Shown: positions 24,266 through 31,690 of the stretch, in pieces
How the letters are laid out: each line of letters begins with the position of its first letter
How positions within the stretch are numbered: the first letter of the stretch is position 1
Assembly (NCBI RefSeq): GCF_004358185.1
Contig: NZ_SMUV01000040.1
Span: 1-33,451 of the forward strand
Direction of reading: 5' to 3'
Origin: Antarcticimicrobium luteum
GTDB lineage: Bacteria > Pseudomonadota > Alphaproteobacteria > Rhodobacterales > Rhodobacteraceae
DNA length: 33,451 nucleotides
Notes under the pieces: generated by a model
Database searches by the model: none
Told to the model about the DNA's origin: nothing
What the model saw: only the letters and a program-made list of their open reading frames with translations
Program-made: the position numbers and the translations under genes

Positions 24266-24598
24266 TCAGTTTGCCGCCGGGCAGTCGAGCTGGGAGAAGA
24301 CTTCGCCCGAGATATTCTGATACATCGTCGCATAGACCGCGCGGCAGCCGGTGGCGGCATGGAACGCCCGGATCGCCTGATGGGTGCGCAGCCGGGCCGG
24401 CGGGCCATAGGGATTCAGGTTGTTGTTGTCGCGCACCGCCCTGAAAAAGCCGGGCTTGTCCTGCGGCTGGCTGACGGTCCAGACCCGGCCCCAGACGGTG
24501 ACCTGCGTGACGGGGGCCGCGCGGGACACTGTCCAATCGGCGGGCAGGTCCGTACAGGCGGACAGCATCAGGGCGAGGCCGAGCAAGGCTTTTTTCAT
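24266..24598 (-). CDS. Small predicted lipoprotein of unknown function
   Basis: A 110-residue protein with a short signal peptide and lipobox (MKKALLGLALMLSAC), so Cys15 should be lipidated and the mature protein anchored in the periplasm or outer membrane. The remainder is one small domain with VTVWGRVWTVSQ, RDNNNLNPYGPPAR and a conserved-looking CRAVYATMYQNISGE segment with Cys. I do not recognise a family with a known function. The ATG at 24598 has AAAGGA nine bases upstream, and the longer in-frame reading from 24829 is rejected. A 12-bp-spaced direct repeat (GCCGGTCAGTT, 24249-24259 and 24261-24271) spans its stop codon. It is divergent from a secreted protein and upstream of the GAPDH gene on the same strand. 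Confidence 0.82.
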   Translation of the reverse strand: MKKALLGLALMLSACTDLPADWTVSRAAPVTQVTVWGRVWTVSQPQDKPGFFRAVRDNNNLNPYGPPARLRTHQAIRAFHAATGCRAVYATMYQNISGEVFSQLDCPAAN

Positions 24599-24789
24599 CG
24601 GGACCGATCCTTTGACATGCTGCCGTTCATTCTGTTTGAGCAAATTCTCGCGCCCCTGTGAAGCCCCTGCGGCATCGTCGGGCCGGTTGCCGCCGCTTGC
24701 TGCGGAACTCGTTGACGGAAAATTATGCGGGCATACTCTGGCGGCACCGCGCGGCGATATGGGCAGAGTTTGAGGGCGAGGGGATGGAT

Positions 24790-25788
24790 ATGCGGGGGCA
24801 GCGGGTGATGCGGGCGAGCGTCCGGGCAACAGTCGGGCTGGCCTTTGCGCTGCTGCCCGGGCTGGGGGCGGCGCAGGATTGGGCGCAGGATTGGGCCATG
24901 TCGCAGTTCGACGACGGCTCGTTTTTCAGCGCGACGCTGGCGCCGGTGGACGGACCCGGTCCGGCGCTGGTGTGCGGCGAACGCTCGCCGCAGGGCGTCT
25001 CGCCCGCCGTCACCGGCAATACCGAGCCCGACATCACCCCGCCCGGCGCCTTTCGCGTCTATATCAGCGACCGGGCGATCGGGGCGCCGGGGGCGCATCT
25101 TCAGACCCGCGACGACGTGCTGCTGGTGGCCGGCGACGACGGATTTCGCCTGCGCGGGCTGCGCTGGAATGACTTGTTCAGCACCTGGGAACTGGACCTG
25201 CCCGAGACCGACCCGGCCTTTGCCGCCATCGCCGGCCAGGACCGGTTCGAGCTGCGCTCGGACCGGGGCAACCATGTGATCTCGGCGATGGGGTTCGGCG
25301 AGGGGGTGCGGCAGCTGTCGGGCTATTGCCGGGCGATGTTTGCCGCCGTGGGCCGGCCCTGGCCGCAGCAGGGGGCGGCGGGGGCGCGCGGCGTGACGAT
25401 GCGGCAGGCGGCCGAGGCGGACATCCGGCGCGGCTGCGGGGGACCGGCGAGCTGGACCCCGGAGGCGCTGAAATCCGCCAATATCGACGGCGACGGGGCT
25501 GAGGATATCGTGCTCGACTGGCGTGAAGTCACCTGTTCAGGCTATGGCTCGAGCCTGTTTTGCGGTGCGGCGATGTGTTCGGCGGACCTTTATATCAGCG
25601 CGCTCTATCCCCGCAGGGGAAAGCCGGAGAGCTGGCTGGCGCAGGGTCTGCGGATCCAGCCGCTCAGCAACGGCATGGACGGGGTGGTGATGGGCTCATC
25701 CCTGGCCAGTTGCAGCCAGATCGGGCTGCCCGGCGGCTGTGAGAGCACGATGTATTGGAACGGCACCGGGCTGGCGCCGCTGCGTTAG
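24790..25788 (+). CDS. Secreted Cys-rich protein with a calcium-binding-like Asp motif, function unknown
   Basis: A 332-residue exported protein. A signal peptide with a hydrophobic core (ATVGLAFALLPGLGAAQ) ends near residue 29. The mature part has eight cysteines (62, 180, 216, 249, 258, 263, 308, 317), suggesting periplasmic disulphides. NIDGDGAEDIVLDW at 231-244 resembles the Asp-rich Ca2+ loop of FG-GAP/VCBS or EF-hand-like repeats, but only one copy is present. I do not recognise the family. The start is either the ATG at 24790 (GAGGGG six bases upstream, chosen) or 24784. It shares a 191-bp divergent region with the lipoprotein gene, and the two may be co-regulated envelope proteins; this is inference only. 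Confidence 0.82.
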   Translation: MRGQRVMRASVRATVGLAFALLPGLGAAQDWAQDWAMSQFDDGSFFSATLAPVDGPGPALVCGERSPQGVSPAVTGNTEPDITPPGAFRVYISDRAIGAPGAHLQTRDDVLLVAGDDGFRLRGLRWNDLFSTWELDLPETDPAFAAIAGQDRFELRSDRGNHVISAMGFGEGVRQLSGYCRAMFAAVGRPWPQQGAAGARGVTMRQAAEADIRRGCGGPASWTPEALKSANIDGDGAEDIVLDWREVTCSGYGSSLFCGAAMCSADLYISALYPRRGKPESWLAQGLRIQPLSNGMDGVVMGSSLASCSQIGLPGGCESTMYWNGTGLAPLR

Positions 25789-25802
25789 CGGCGCGTCCCA
25801 GC

Positions 25803-25831
25803 TTGACAGGTCGGGCGGCGGGGCGTATCAG
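25803..25831 (+). promoter_or_regulatory. Sigma-70-type promoter candidate for the MATE gene
   Basis: A perfect -35 box TTGACA (25803-25808), a 17-bp spacer, and a -10-like TATCAG (25826-25831, 4 of 6 matches). Transcription would start near 25838, leaving an untranslated leader of about 150 nt before the MATE start. Confidence 0.5.
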
Positions 25832-25910
25832 CGGCCCCGGCTGCAGACGCCCGCCCCCCGCTGACGAAAGTCCCGGTGAAGTTCTGTTTCGACATCCTTA
25901 CTGATTTCCT

Positions 25911-25941
25911 CCCCGCATGGCGCGTGGATGGCAATGCGGGG
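25911..25941 (+). promoter_or_regulatory. Stem-loop in the MATE gene leader
   Basis: A perfect 8-bp stem CCCCGCAT (25911-25918) and ATGCGGGG (25934-25941) with a 15-nt loop, followed by a smaller CCTG-TAATT-CAGG hairpin, lies between the candidate promoter and the ribosome site GGAG. It does not match a riboswitch class that I recognise. It may be a regulatory leader, or simply structure that hides the in-frame ATG at 25917. Confidence 0.35.
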
Positions 25942-25988
25942 TCCGTCCTGTAATTCAGGCGCCAGCGCGACACAGGAGTATCGGGCCG

Positions 25989-27380
25989 ATGTCTGACCCC
26001 GCCCGCAATTCGTTTCTCGAGGGATCGCTGCCGGCGATCTATGCCAGAACGGCGCTGCCGATCATCTTCGTGATGGGGATGAACGGGCTGCTGACCGTCG
26101 CCGACGCCGTGTTCCTGGGCCTTTACGTCGGGCCGCAGGCGCTGGCGGCGGTGACGCTGATGTTTCCGCTCTATATGGTGATCGTGGCGCTGGCCACGTT
26201 GGTGGGCAGCGGCATGTCCAGCCTGCTGGCGCGCCATCTGGGCGCCGGCCGCATGGGCGCGGCGCGCGCAACGCTGGCCGGGGCGCACGGGCTGGCCCTG
26301 GCGCTGGGCGCGGGTCTGATCGCGCTGTTCGCGCTTATCGGTGGTCTTGTCGCCACTCGGGCAGCCGGCGGATCGGGCGAACTGGCGATGATGGGGCTGA
26401 CCTATCTGCGCATCCTGGTCGCCTTTTCGCCGGTGATGTTCGTGCTGTCGGTGCAGTCCGATGCGCTGCGCAACGAGGGGCAGGCGGGGATGATGGCGGC
26501 GATGAGCCTGTTGGTGTCGCTGGCCAATATCGCTCTCAACTACCTGCTGATCGTGCGGCTGGAGATGGGCGTGGCGGGCTCGGCGCTGGGCACCGGTCTG
26601 GCGCAATGCCTCGCGCTGGCGGCGATCCTTGCGTTGCGGCTTTCCGGGCGCACGACGCTGCCGGCGGGGGCGATGTTGCGTGGTGGGCTCCTGCGGGGCT
26701 GGCGGCCGATCCTGGCGCTGGGCGCACCGCAGAGCCTGAATTTCCTTGGTCTGGCGCTGGGCTCGGCAACGCTGATGGCCGGGCTGCAGATCGCCGCGCC
26801 GCCGGATTATTCCACGCTGGTCTCGGCCTATGGTATCGTCACCCGCGTCATGACCTTTGTCTTCCTGCCGGTTCTCGGCCTGTCGTTCGCGATGCAGACC
26901 ATCACCGGCAACAATTTCGGCGCCCGGCTGTGGCAGCGGACCGACGGCAGTGTCCGTATCGCGCTTGGCGCCGCGCTGCTCTATTGCGGCGGTGTGCAAC
27001 TGGCGCTGACGCTGGGCGCGCCGGTGATCGGGCGGGTCTTTGTCGACGATCCGGCGGTTGTCCGGTCGGTGGCGCGCATCCTGCCGGTGATCGTCGCGCT
27101 GTTCTGGCTGGCCGGGCCGCTGATGCTGATCGCCAGCCATTTCCAGGCGCAGGGCGATGCGGTGCGGGCGGCGATGCTGGGCCTGTCGAAACCCTATCTC
27201 TTCGCGATTCCGCTGACCCTGTTGCTGGCGCTGTCGGTGGGCGAGGCGGGGATCTGGTTCGCCGGTCCGATGGCCGAGCTTTGTCTGCTGGGGCTGACGG
27301 CGGTGGTTCTGACCCGGATCGCGCGGCGGCGGGGGCTGCGCTGGGGGCTGTTCACGGCGCAGGCGGAGTGCGGGCGATGA
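25989..27380 (+). CDS. MATE-family multidrug/metabolite efflux transporter
   Basis: A 463-residue membrane protein with twelve hydrophobic segments arranged as two related six-helix halves, the standard size and layout of MATE antiporters, which export cationic or other small molecules using Na+ or H+ gradients. Typical features are the first-helix PIIFVMGMNGLLTVADAVFLG, the loop motif GSGMSSLLARHLGAGR, and the C-lobe LGLSFAMQTITGNNFGAR, where MATE proteins carry a conserved Q-x-x-x-G-x-x-x-GA-like stretch. The start at 25989 follows GGAG ten bases upstream; an in-frame ATG at 25917 has no ribosome site and sits inside a stem. The stop overlaps (ATGA) the next gene, implying coupled translation. 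The substrate is not predictable. Confidence 0.94.
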   Translation: MSDPARNSFLEGSLPAIYARTALPIIFVMGMNGLLTVADAVFLGLYVGPQALAAVTLMFPLYMVIVALATLVGSGMSSLLARHLGAGRMGAARATLAGAHGLALALGAGLIALFALIGGLVATRAAGGSGELAMMGLTYLRILVAFSPVMFVLSVQSDALRNEGQAGMMAAMSLLVSLANIALNYLLIVRLEMGVAGSALGTGLAQCLALAAILALRLSGRTTLPAGAMLRGGLLRGWRPILALGAPQSLNFLGLALGSATLMAGLQIAAPPDYSTLVSAYGIVTRVMTFVFLPVLGLSFAMQTITGNNFGARLWQRTDGSVRIALGAALLYCGGVQLALTLGAPVIGRVFVDDPAVVRSVARILPVIVALFWLAGPLMLIASHFQAQGDAVRAAMLGLSKPYLFAIPLTLLLALSVGEAGIWFAGPMAELCLLGLTAVVLTRIARRRGLRWGLFTAQAECGR

Positions 27381-27805
27381 CCGGCGCGCCGTCCTCCGTC
27401 GCCGCCGCCAAGGCCGAGGCGCGCGCGCTGCGCGACCGGCTGGCCGCCGAGGGGCGCAAGATCGGCCATGGCCAGGCGCTGGAACTGATCGCGCGCCAGA
27501 ACGGGTTTCGCGACTGGAACGCCTGTCACGCGGCGCTGGAGGCCGCCGCCGGTCCGGCCTGGCACCCGGGCGCGCGGGTGCGCGGGCGCTACCTTTCGCA
27601 GCCTTTTGAGGCCACGGTGATCTCGGCAGCGCCGCAGGGGTCGGGCTGGTACAGGCTGGAGCTGGATCTGGACGCGGCGGTGGATGTGGTCCGTTTCGAC
27701 AGTTTCTCGTCGTTTCGCAAGCGCATTCACGGCACGGTCGGCCCGGCGGGGATGTCGCGCGAGCGGACCTCGGACGGTCATCCGCAGCTGGCGCTGGAGA
27801 TGTGA
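27377..27805 (+). CDS. Small glyoxalase-superfamily (GSRP-type) protein
   Basis: A 142-residue soluble protein. Its N-terminal helical module, with KAEARALRDRLAAEGRKIGHGQALELIARQNGFRDWNACHAAL spread over about residues 10-55, is the hallmark of small bacterial proteins annotated as glyoxalase-superfamily proteins; here it is not attached to a VOC domain. The C-terminal part (about 60-142) is beta-rich, with a GARVRGRYLSQPFEATV strand pair suggestive of a small barrel. No catalytic residues can be named. It starts at the ATG overlapping the MATE stop (ATGA) and ends just before a strong terminator, so it forms a two-gene unit with the transporter. A regulatory or accessory role for the transporter is possible but unproven. 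Confidence 0.85.
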   Translation: MTGAPSSVAAAKAEARALRDRLAAEGRKIGHGQALELIARQNGFRDWNACHAALEAAAGPAWHPGARVRGRYLSQPFEATVISAAPQGSGWYRLELDLDAAVDVVRFDSFSSFRKRIHGTVGPAGMSRERTSDGHPQLALEM

Positions 27806-27835
27806 CCTGCGCCAAATCCCCCGCGCGGAATTGAG

Positions 27836-27893
27836 CCCGCGGGACAAGCCGCGCCAGCCCCCGATCCGGCGCTGGCGCAGTTTGTTCCGCGGG
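27836..27893 (+). terminator. Nested hairpin terminator between convergent genes
   Basis: Two stems are nested. The outer arms are CCCGCGGGAC (27836-27845) and GTTCCGCGGG (27884-27893), with one G-T pair. The inner arms are GCGCCAGC (27851-27858) and GCTGGCGC (27871-27878), perfect. The inner stem is followed by AGTTTGTT on the plus strand, fitting termination of the MATE operon. The outer stem could serve the convergent IclR-type gene. Confidence 0.65.
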
Positions 27894-27932
27894 TCTGGCG
27901 AGAGAGGCGGTTCGGGATCAATGGGCGGGCCC

Positions 27933-28712
27933 TCAGAGCCCGCTCAGCGCCCCGGCCAGCCGCAGCTCCGACGCGCAGTTCTGAAGGCCCCGCAGAATCG
28001 CGTCGAGACCGTCGGCGCCGTCGCGGCCGCGCGGCACCGAACTGCCCAGCACCGCATGGGGCGCGACGGCCACGGCGATGCCGACGATGCCAGGCTCGAA
28101 CTCGCCGTCGGTGATCACATAGCCGGCCTGCCGCGCCGCGGCGACCGTGGCGGCGATCTGCGCCGGGTCGGTCAGGCTCTGCTCGGTGAAGCGTGTAAGG
28201 GGGGCCTCGCCGATCCGGCCCTCCAGCCGGTCCGGAGCCTCGCCCGCCAGCAGCATCCGGCCCAGACTGGTATGAAGCAGCGGCAGCCGGCTGCCCGGCG
28301 TGAACCCGTAGGAGATCGGCCCGCCATGGGCGGTCGATTGCGCCAGCAGCAGCGCGTGATCGCCGTCGCGGCTCGCCAGCGTGATTTCCACGCCCAGCGC
28401 GGCGGCGTGGTGGTTGAGTACCGGCTGCACCTGACGGCCGATCTGATGCGCCCGAAGAAAGCCGCCGGCCAGCGTCAGCACCCTGGGCGTCAGTGAAAAA
28501 TGTCGCCCATCCTGGCGCAGATAGCCCAGATGCACCAGCGTCAGCGCCCCGCGCCTTGCGGTGGCGCGGTCCTGGCCGGTCAGCCGCGCGATTTCGGACA
28601 GCGTCAGGGCAGGGACCTGCCCATCGAAGACCTCCAGCACCGCCATGCCCTTGGCGAAGGTGGCGGCGATGTTGCGGTCCTGCTGGGTGGAGGAGTCGGC
28701 TGTGGGCGGCAT
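27933..28712 (-). CDS. IclR-family transcriptional regulator
   Basis: A 259-residue regulator of standard IclR size. The N-terminal winged helix-turn-helix (about 15-75) includes FAKGMAVLEVFD and LTLSEIARLTGQDRATARRGALTLVHLGYL. The C-terminal effector domain (about 85-255) shows SLGRMLLAGEAP and the AGYVITDGEFEPGIVGIAVAV segment typical of the family. Such proteins sense small organic acids or aromatic compounds and control adjacent catabolic operons. The ATG at 28712 has AGAGG seven bases upstream and is preferred over longer in-frame readings, which would cross the divergent promoter. It is divergent from the Rieske oxygenase gene and almost certainly controls it. The effector is unknown, presumably the substrate or an intermediate of that pathway. 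PcaR- or PobR-like behaviour is plausible by family only. Confidence 0.94.
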   Translation of the reverse strand: MPPTADSSTQQDRNIAATFAKGMAVLEVFDGQVPALTLSEIARLTGQDRATARRGALTLVHLGYLRQDGRHFSLTPRVLTLAGGFLRAHQIGRQVQPVLNHHAAALGVEITLASRDGDHALLLAQSTAHGGPISYGFTPGSRLPLLHTSLGRMLLAGEAPDRLEGRIGEAPLTRFTEQSLTDPAQIAATVAAARQAGYVITDGEFEPGIVGIAVAVAPHAVLGSSVPRGRDGADGLDAILRGLQNCASELRLAGALSGL

Positions 28713-28827
28713 GATCGAACCTCTTGACAGGGGCGGGGCGGCGGTTAGAAATGATCGTATAGTTAACATGTTGTGCGTTATGCGTACAATTGTCAAGCCA
28801 GACCGCGCCATCGCCAGGGAGAACCCC
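28713..28827 (+). promoter_or_regulatory. Divergent promoter/operator of the IclR-Rieske locus
   Basis: A low-GC island in a GC-rich genome. On the plus strand TTAACA (28763-28768), a 16-bp spacer and TACAAT (28785-28790) form a promoter with 5 of 6 matches in both boxes, giving a leader of about 30 nt. Two perfect 8-bp palindromes overlap these boxes: AACATGTT (28765-28772) on the -35 and ACAATTGT (28786-28793) on the -10. On the minus strand a perfect TTGACA reads from 28796 to 28791, with only a weak -10. The arrangement suits repression by the IclR-type protein. Confidence 0.65.
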
Positions 28828-30159
28828 ATGATCAGCCAGGAAATGAACGACAGCCTCACCCTTGTGGGCAAGGGAAGCGATGCGGGAGAGGTGCTGCGCC
28901 GCTACTGGCAGCCCGCCGCGCTCAGCGATGAGCTGACGGCCGGCCGGCCGGTGGTGCCGGTGCGCCTGTTGGGTGAGGATCTGGTGCTGTTCCGCGATAG
29001 CGAGGGCAAGCTCGGGCTGATCGGCCGCCGCTGTCCGCATCGGGGCGCCGACATGTGTTTCGGGCGGCTGGAGGACAACGGGCTGCGCTGCCCGTTCCAC
29101 GGCTGGCATTTCAACCGCGACGGCCAATGCGTCGAACAGCCGGGCGAGCCCGAGGGCAGCCGGATGCACGAGCAGATCCAGACCGCCTCTTACCCGGCGG
29201 TGGAAAAGAACGGCATCGTCTGGGCCTATATGGGCCCCGGTGAGCCGCCGGCATTCCCCGATTTCGACTGTTTCCGCGCGCCGGACACCCATGTGTTCGC
29301 CTTTAAAGGCTTGTGGGAATGCAACTGGCTGCAGGCGCTGGAGGTCGGCATCGACCCGGCCCATGCCTCATTCCTGCACCGGTTTCTGCAGGACGAGGAT
29401 CCGGCCGACAGCTATGGCAAGCAGTTTCGCGACACCGCGGCCAATACAGATGTGCCGATGACCAAGCTGCTGCGCGACTACCCGCGCCCGGAGATCAGCG
29501 CGGATGAGACCGACTATGGCCTGAAGATCACCGCGTTGCGGCATCTCGACGACGGGCGCACCCATGTGCGGGTGACCAACCAGATCTTCCCCGAGGCGAT
29601 CTGCATCCCTATGAGTCGCGAGATGACGATCACCCAGTGGCATGTGCCGATCGACGATCACAATTGCTATTGGTATTCGATGTTCACCAGTTTCGACAAA
29701 CCGGTGGACAAGGTCAGGATGCGCGAGCAGCGGCTGAAGGAGCATCGCCTGCCGGACTATGCGCCGTTGAAGAATGCGCGTAACACTTACGGCTATGATC
29801 CGAAGGAACAGGAAACCCAAACCTATACCGGCATGGGGCTGGACATCAACGTGCACGACCAGTGGGCGGTGGAAAGCATGGGCGCGATCCAGGACCGCAC
29901 CGAGGAGCATCTGGGCAAGACCGATGTGGGCATCATTCGCTATCGCCGCATGCTGCGCGCCGCCATCGCCGCCCTCAAGGAGGGGCGCGAGACCGCGCTG
30001 CCGATGCTGGGCGAGGTCGACCCGGCCACGATTCACGGGCCGGTCTCGAACGACTCGATTGCCGACGCGGACGCCGAGTCGGGCGCTGCACTGGAGGCGG
30101 CCACCGCGGCAAGCGATGCCGAACGCCGTGCCGCCTGTCCCTGGGACGCGCGGATCTGA
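28828..30159 (+). CDS. Rieske non-heme iron oxygenase, phthalate-dioxygenase/vanillate-demethylase-like
   Basis: A 443-residue oxygenase alpha subunit. The [2Fe-2S] Rieske site is Cys69-x-His71 and Cys88-x2-His91. The catalytic mononuclear iron triad is His179, His184 and Asp356 (IQDRTEEHLG), with bridging Asp176. The late position and context of the third ligand match the phthalate dioxygenase/phenoxybenzoate type, whose members act as alpha-only oligomers and perform ring dihydroxylation, O- or N-demethylation. Electrons would come from a ferredoxin/flavin reductase, which is absent from the window. The ATG at 28828 has AGGGAGA upstream and fits the promoter at 28763-28790. A GS-like gene follows after 15 bp, and an IclR regulator is divergent. 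The substrate cannot be read from sequence; the GS partner points to an amine or N-methyl compound, as inference. Confidence 0.94.
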   Translation: MISQEMNDSLTLVGKGSDAGEVLRRYWQPAALSDELTAGRPVVPVRLLGEDLVLFRDSEGKLGLIGRRCPHRGADMCFGRLEDNGLRCPFHGWHFNRDGQCVEQPGEPEGSRMHEQIQTASYPAVEKNGIVWAYMGPGEPPAFPDFDCFRAPDTHVFAFKGLWECNWLQALEVGIDPAHASFLHRFLQDEDPADSYGKQFRDTAANTDVPMTKLLRDYPRPEISADETDYGLKITALRHLDDGRTHVRVTNQIFPEAICIPMSREMTITQWHVPIDDHNCYWYSMFTSFDKPVDKVRMREQRLKEHRLPDYAPLKNARNTYGYDPKEQETQTYTGMGLDINVHDQWAVESMGAIQDRTEEHLGKTDVGIIRYRRMLRAAIAALKEGRETALPMLGEVDPATIHGPVSNDSIADADAESGAALEAATAASDAERRAACPWDARI

Positions 30160-30174
30160 ACGGAGCGGCATGAC

Positions 30175-31635
30175 ATGACCGAGGTGAAAGACGGCGCGCT
30201 GGCGCGCATGGGGCTGCTTTCGGCCGCCTCCTGCGCCGCCGCCGAAGAGGTGATCGCGCGCGCCGCCGAGGACGGGCTGGAGACCGTGCGCATCCTGTTT
30301 GCCGATCAGCACGGCATCCTGCGCGGCAAGACGCTGGTGGCCGGCGCGCTGCGATCGGCCTTTACCAGCGGTGTCGCCATCGCCTCGACGCTGCTGCTCA
30401 AGGACAGCTCGAACCGGACCGTATTCCAGGTCTGGGACGGCGAACGCGGCACCGCGCCAGGTCCGATGCAGGGGGCCAACGACGTGTTGCTGGTGCCCGA
30501 TCCGGTGACCTTCCGGCGGCTGCCCTGGTCGCCGCATTCGGCCTGGATCCTCTGCGACGTGGTGTTCCGCGACGGCCGCCCGGTTCCGTTCTCTTCGCGC
30601 GGGGTGCTGCGGCAGGCGATGGACGCGCTGGCGGCGCGCCAGATGACCTCGGTGATCGGGCTGGAGGTAGAGTTCCACGTTTTCCGAAAACTGCGCGACG
30701 GCCTTGAACATTCCGAGACAGGCACCGCCGGCGCCCCCGGCGCGCCGGTGGAGACAGCGCCGCTGAACCGCGGGTTCGAGTTTCTGAGCGAGGCGCCCTA
30801 TGCCGAGGCCGAGCCGATCCTCGACGATCTGCGCCGCAACGCCCAGGGGCTGGGGTTGCCGGTGCGCTCGGTCGAGATCGAGATCGGGCCGAGTCAGTTC
30901 GAGTTCACCTTCGATCCCGCCTCGCCGATGGAGCAGGCGGACAATCTGGTGATGTTCCGCGCCATGGTGAAGGCCGTTTGCGCCCGCCGGGGCCTGCACG
31001 CCAGTTTCATGGCCAAGCCGCGGCTGCCCAATATCGCGGCGAACGGCTGGCACATCCATCAGTCGTTGCTGGACGCCGGTGACGGGCGCAACCTGTTCAC
31101 CCCGGGGGCGGACGACGGGCCGCTGTCGCCACAGGCGGCGGGATGGGTCGCGGGGCTGCTGAAACATGCCGCCGCAAGCTCGCTGATGACGGTGCCTACG
31201 GTGAACGGCTACAAACGCTATCAACCCTATCAGATGGCGCCGAACCGCATTCAGTGGGGCATGGACAACCGCGGCGCCATGGTGCGGGCGCTGACCGCGC
31301 CGGGCGATCCGGCCAGCCGGGTGGAAAACCGCGCCCCGGACAGTGCCGCCAACCCCTATTTCGCGCTGGCCTCCCAGTTGATCTCCGGGCTGGACGGGAT
31401 CGCCTCGGGGCTGGTCCCGCCGCCGGCCACCACCTCGCCCTATGACGGACCGGCGGAAAAGTTGCCCGATTCGATGGCCGAGGCGATCACCGCCTTCGAC
31501 GCCGCGTCGGTGTTCCGCGAGACGCTGGGCGAGGACTTCGTCTCCTACCTTCTGCAGATCAAGCGGGCGGAGTGGGAACGCTATCTCGCCACGGTGTCGG
31601 AATGGGAGCAGACGGAGTATTTCAACCTGTTCTGA
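30175..31635 (+). CDS. Glutamine synthetase-family ligase (gamma-glutamyl-amide synthetase-like)
   Basis: A 486-residue protein with the full GS fold. The N-terminal beta-grasp holds RILFADQHGILRGKTL (about 39-54). Active-site elements are Glu164/Glu166 (GLEVEFHVF), Glu234/Glu236 and Glu243 (VEIEIGPSQFEF), His293 and His295 in NGWHIHQSL, and Arg382/Glu384/Arg386 (RVENRAPDSAANPY). The N-terminal GILRGK pattern and length fit the GS-like ligases that join glutamate's gamma-carboxyl to amines (PuuA, GMAS, anilide-type) rather than housekeeping GlnA, and no adenylylation-Tyr motif is evident. The start at 30175 has CGGAG nine bases upstream, 15 bp after the oxygenase stop. I infer ATP-dependent gamma-glutamylation of an amine that is the substrate, or protects the substrate, of the Rieske enzyme. 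Aniline catabolism (GS-like TdnQ/AtdA1 with Rieske subunits) is the precedent. Confidence 0.92.
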   Translation: MTEVKDGALARMGLLSAASCAAAEEVIARAAEDGLETVRILFADQHGILRGKTLVAGALRSAFTSGVAIASTLLLKDSSNRTVFQVWDGERGTAPGPMQGANDVLLVPDPVTFRRLPWSPHSAWILCDVVFRDGRPVPFSSRGVLRQAMDALAARQMTSVIGLEVEFHVFRKLRDGLEHSETGTAGAPGAPVETAPLNRGFEFLSEAPYAEAEPILDDLRRNAQGLGLPVRSVEIEIGPSQFEFTFDPASPMEQADNLVMFRAMVKAVCARRGLHASFMAKPRLPNIAANGWHIHQSLLDAGDGRNLFTPGADDGPLSPQAAGWVAGLLKHAAASSLMTVPTVNGYKRYQPYQMAPNRIQWGMDNRGAMVRALTAPGDPASRVENRAPDSAANPYFALASQLISGLDGIASGLVPPPATTSPYDGPAEKLPDSMAEAITAFDAASVFRETLGEDFVSYLLQIKRAEWERYLATVSEWEQTEYFNLF

Positions 31636-31654
31636 AACCGACTGTTCTGACCTC

Positions 31655-31683
31655 TTGTGCGGCATTGGCATCGCCGCTAATGT
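31655..31683 (+). promoter_or_regulatory. Promoter candidate of the glycine cleavage operon
   Basis: TTGTGC (31655-31660), a 17-bp spacer, and TAATGT (31678-31683). The boxes match the consensus modestly (3 of 6 each), but the predicted start near 31690 falls exactly at the first base of the riboswitch P1 stem, which supports the call. An imperfect GCGGC/GCCGC repeat spans the spacer. Confidence 0.5.
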
Positions 31684-31690
31684 GACCCCC

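Noticed and set aside
24210-24536. Minus-strand 108-codon frame overlapping the lipoprotein gene
   Set aside because: It overlaps the lipoprotein coding region in another frame and has no signal peptide or known motif.
25917-25988. Upstream in-frame ATG adding 24 residues to the MATE protein
   Set aside because: No ribosome site, and the ATG is buried in the arm of a perfect 8-bp stem; the ATG at 25989 has GGAG.
25785-27815. Minus-strand 676-codon frame opposite the MATE transporter
   Set aside because: Extremely Arg/Gln/His-rich with no signature; the plus-strand MATE and small glyoxalase-type genes are clear.
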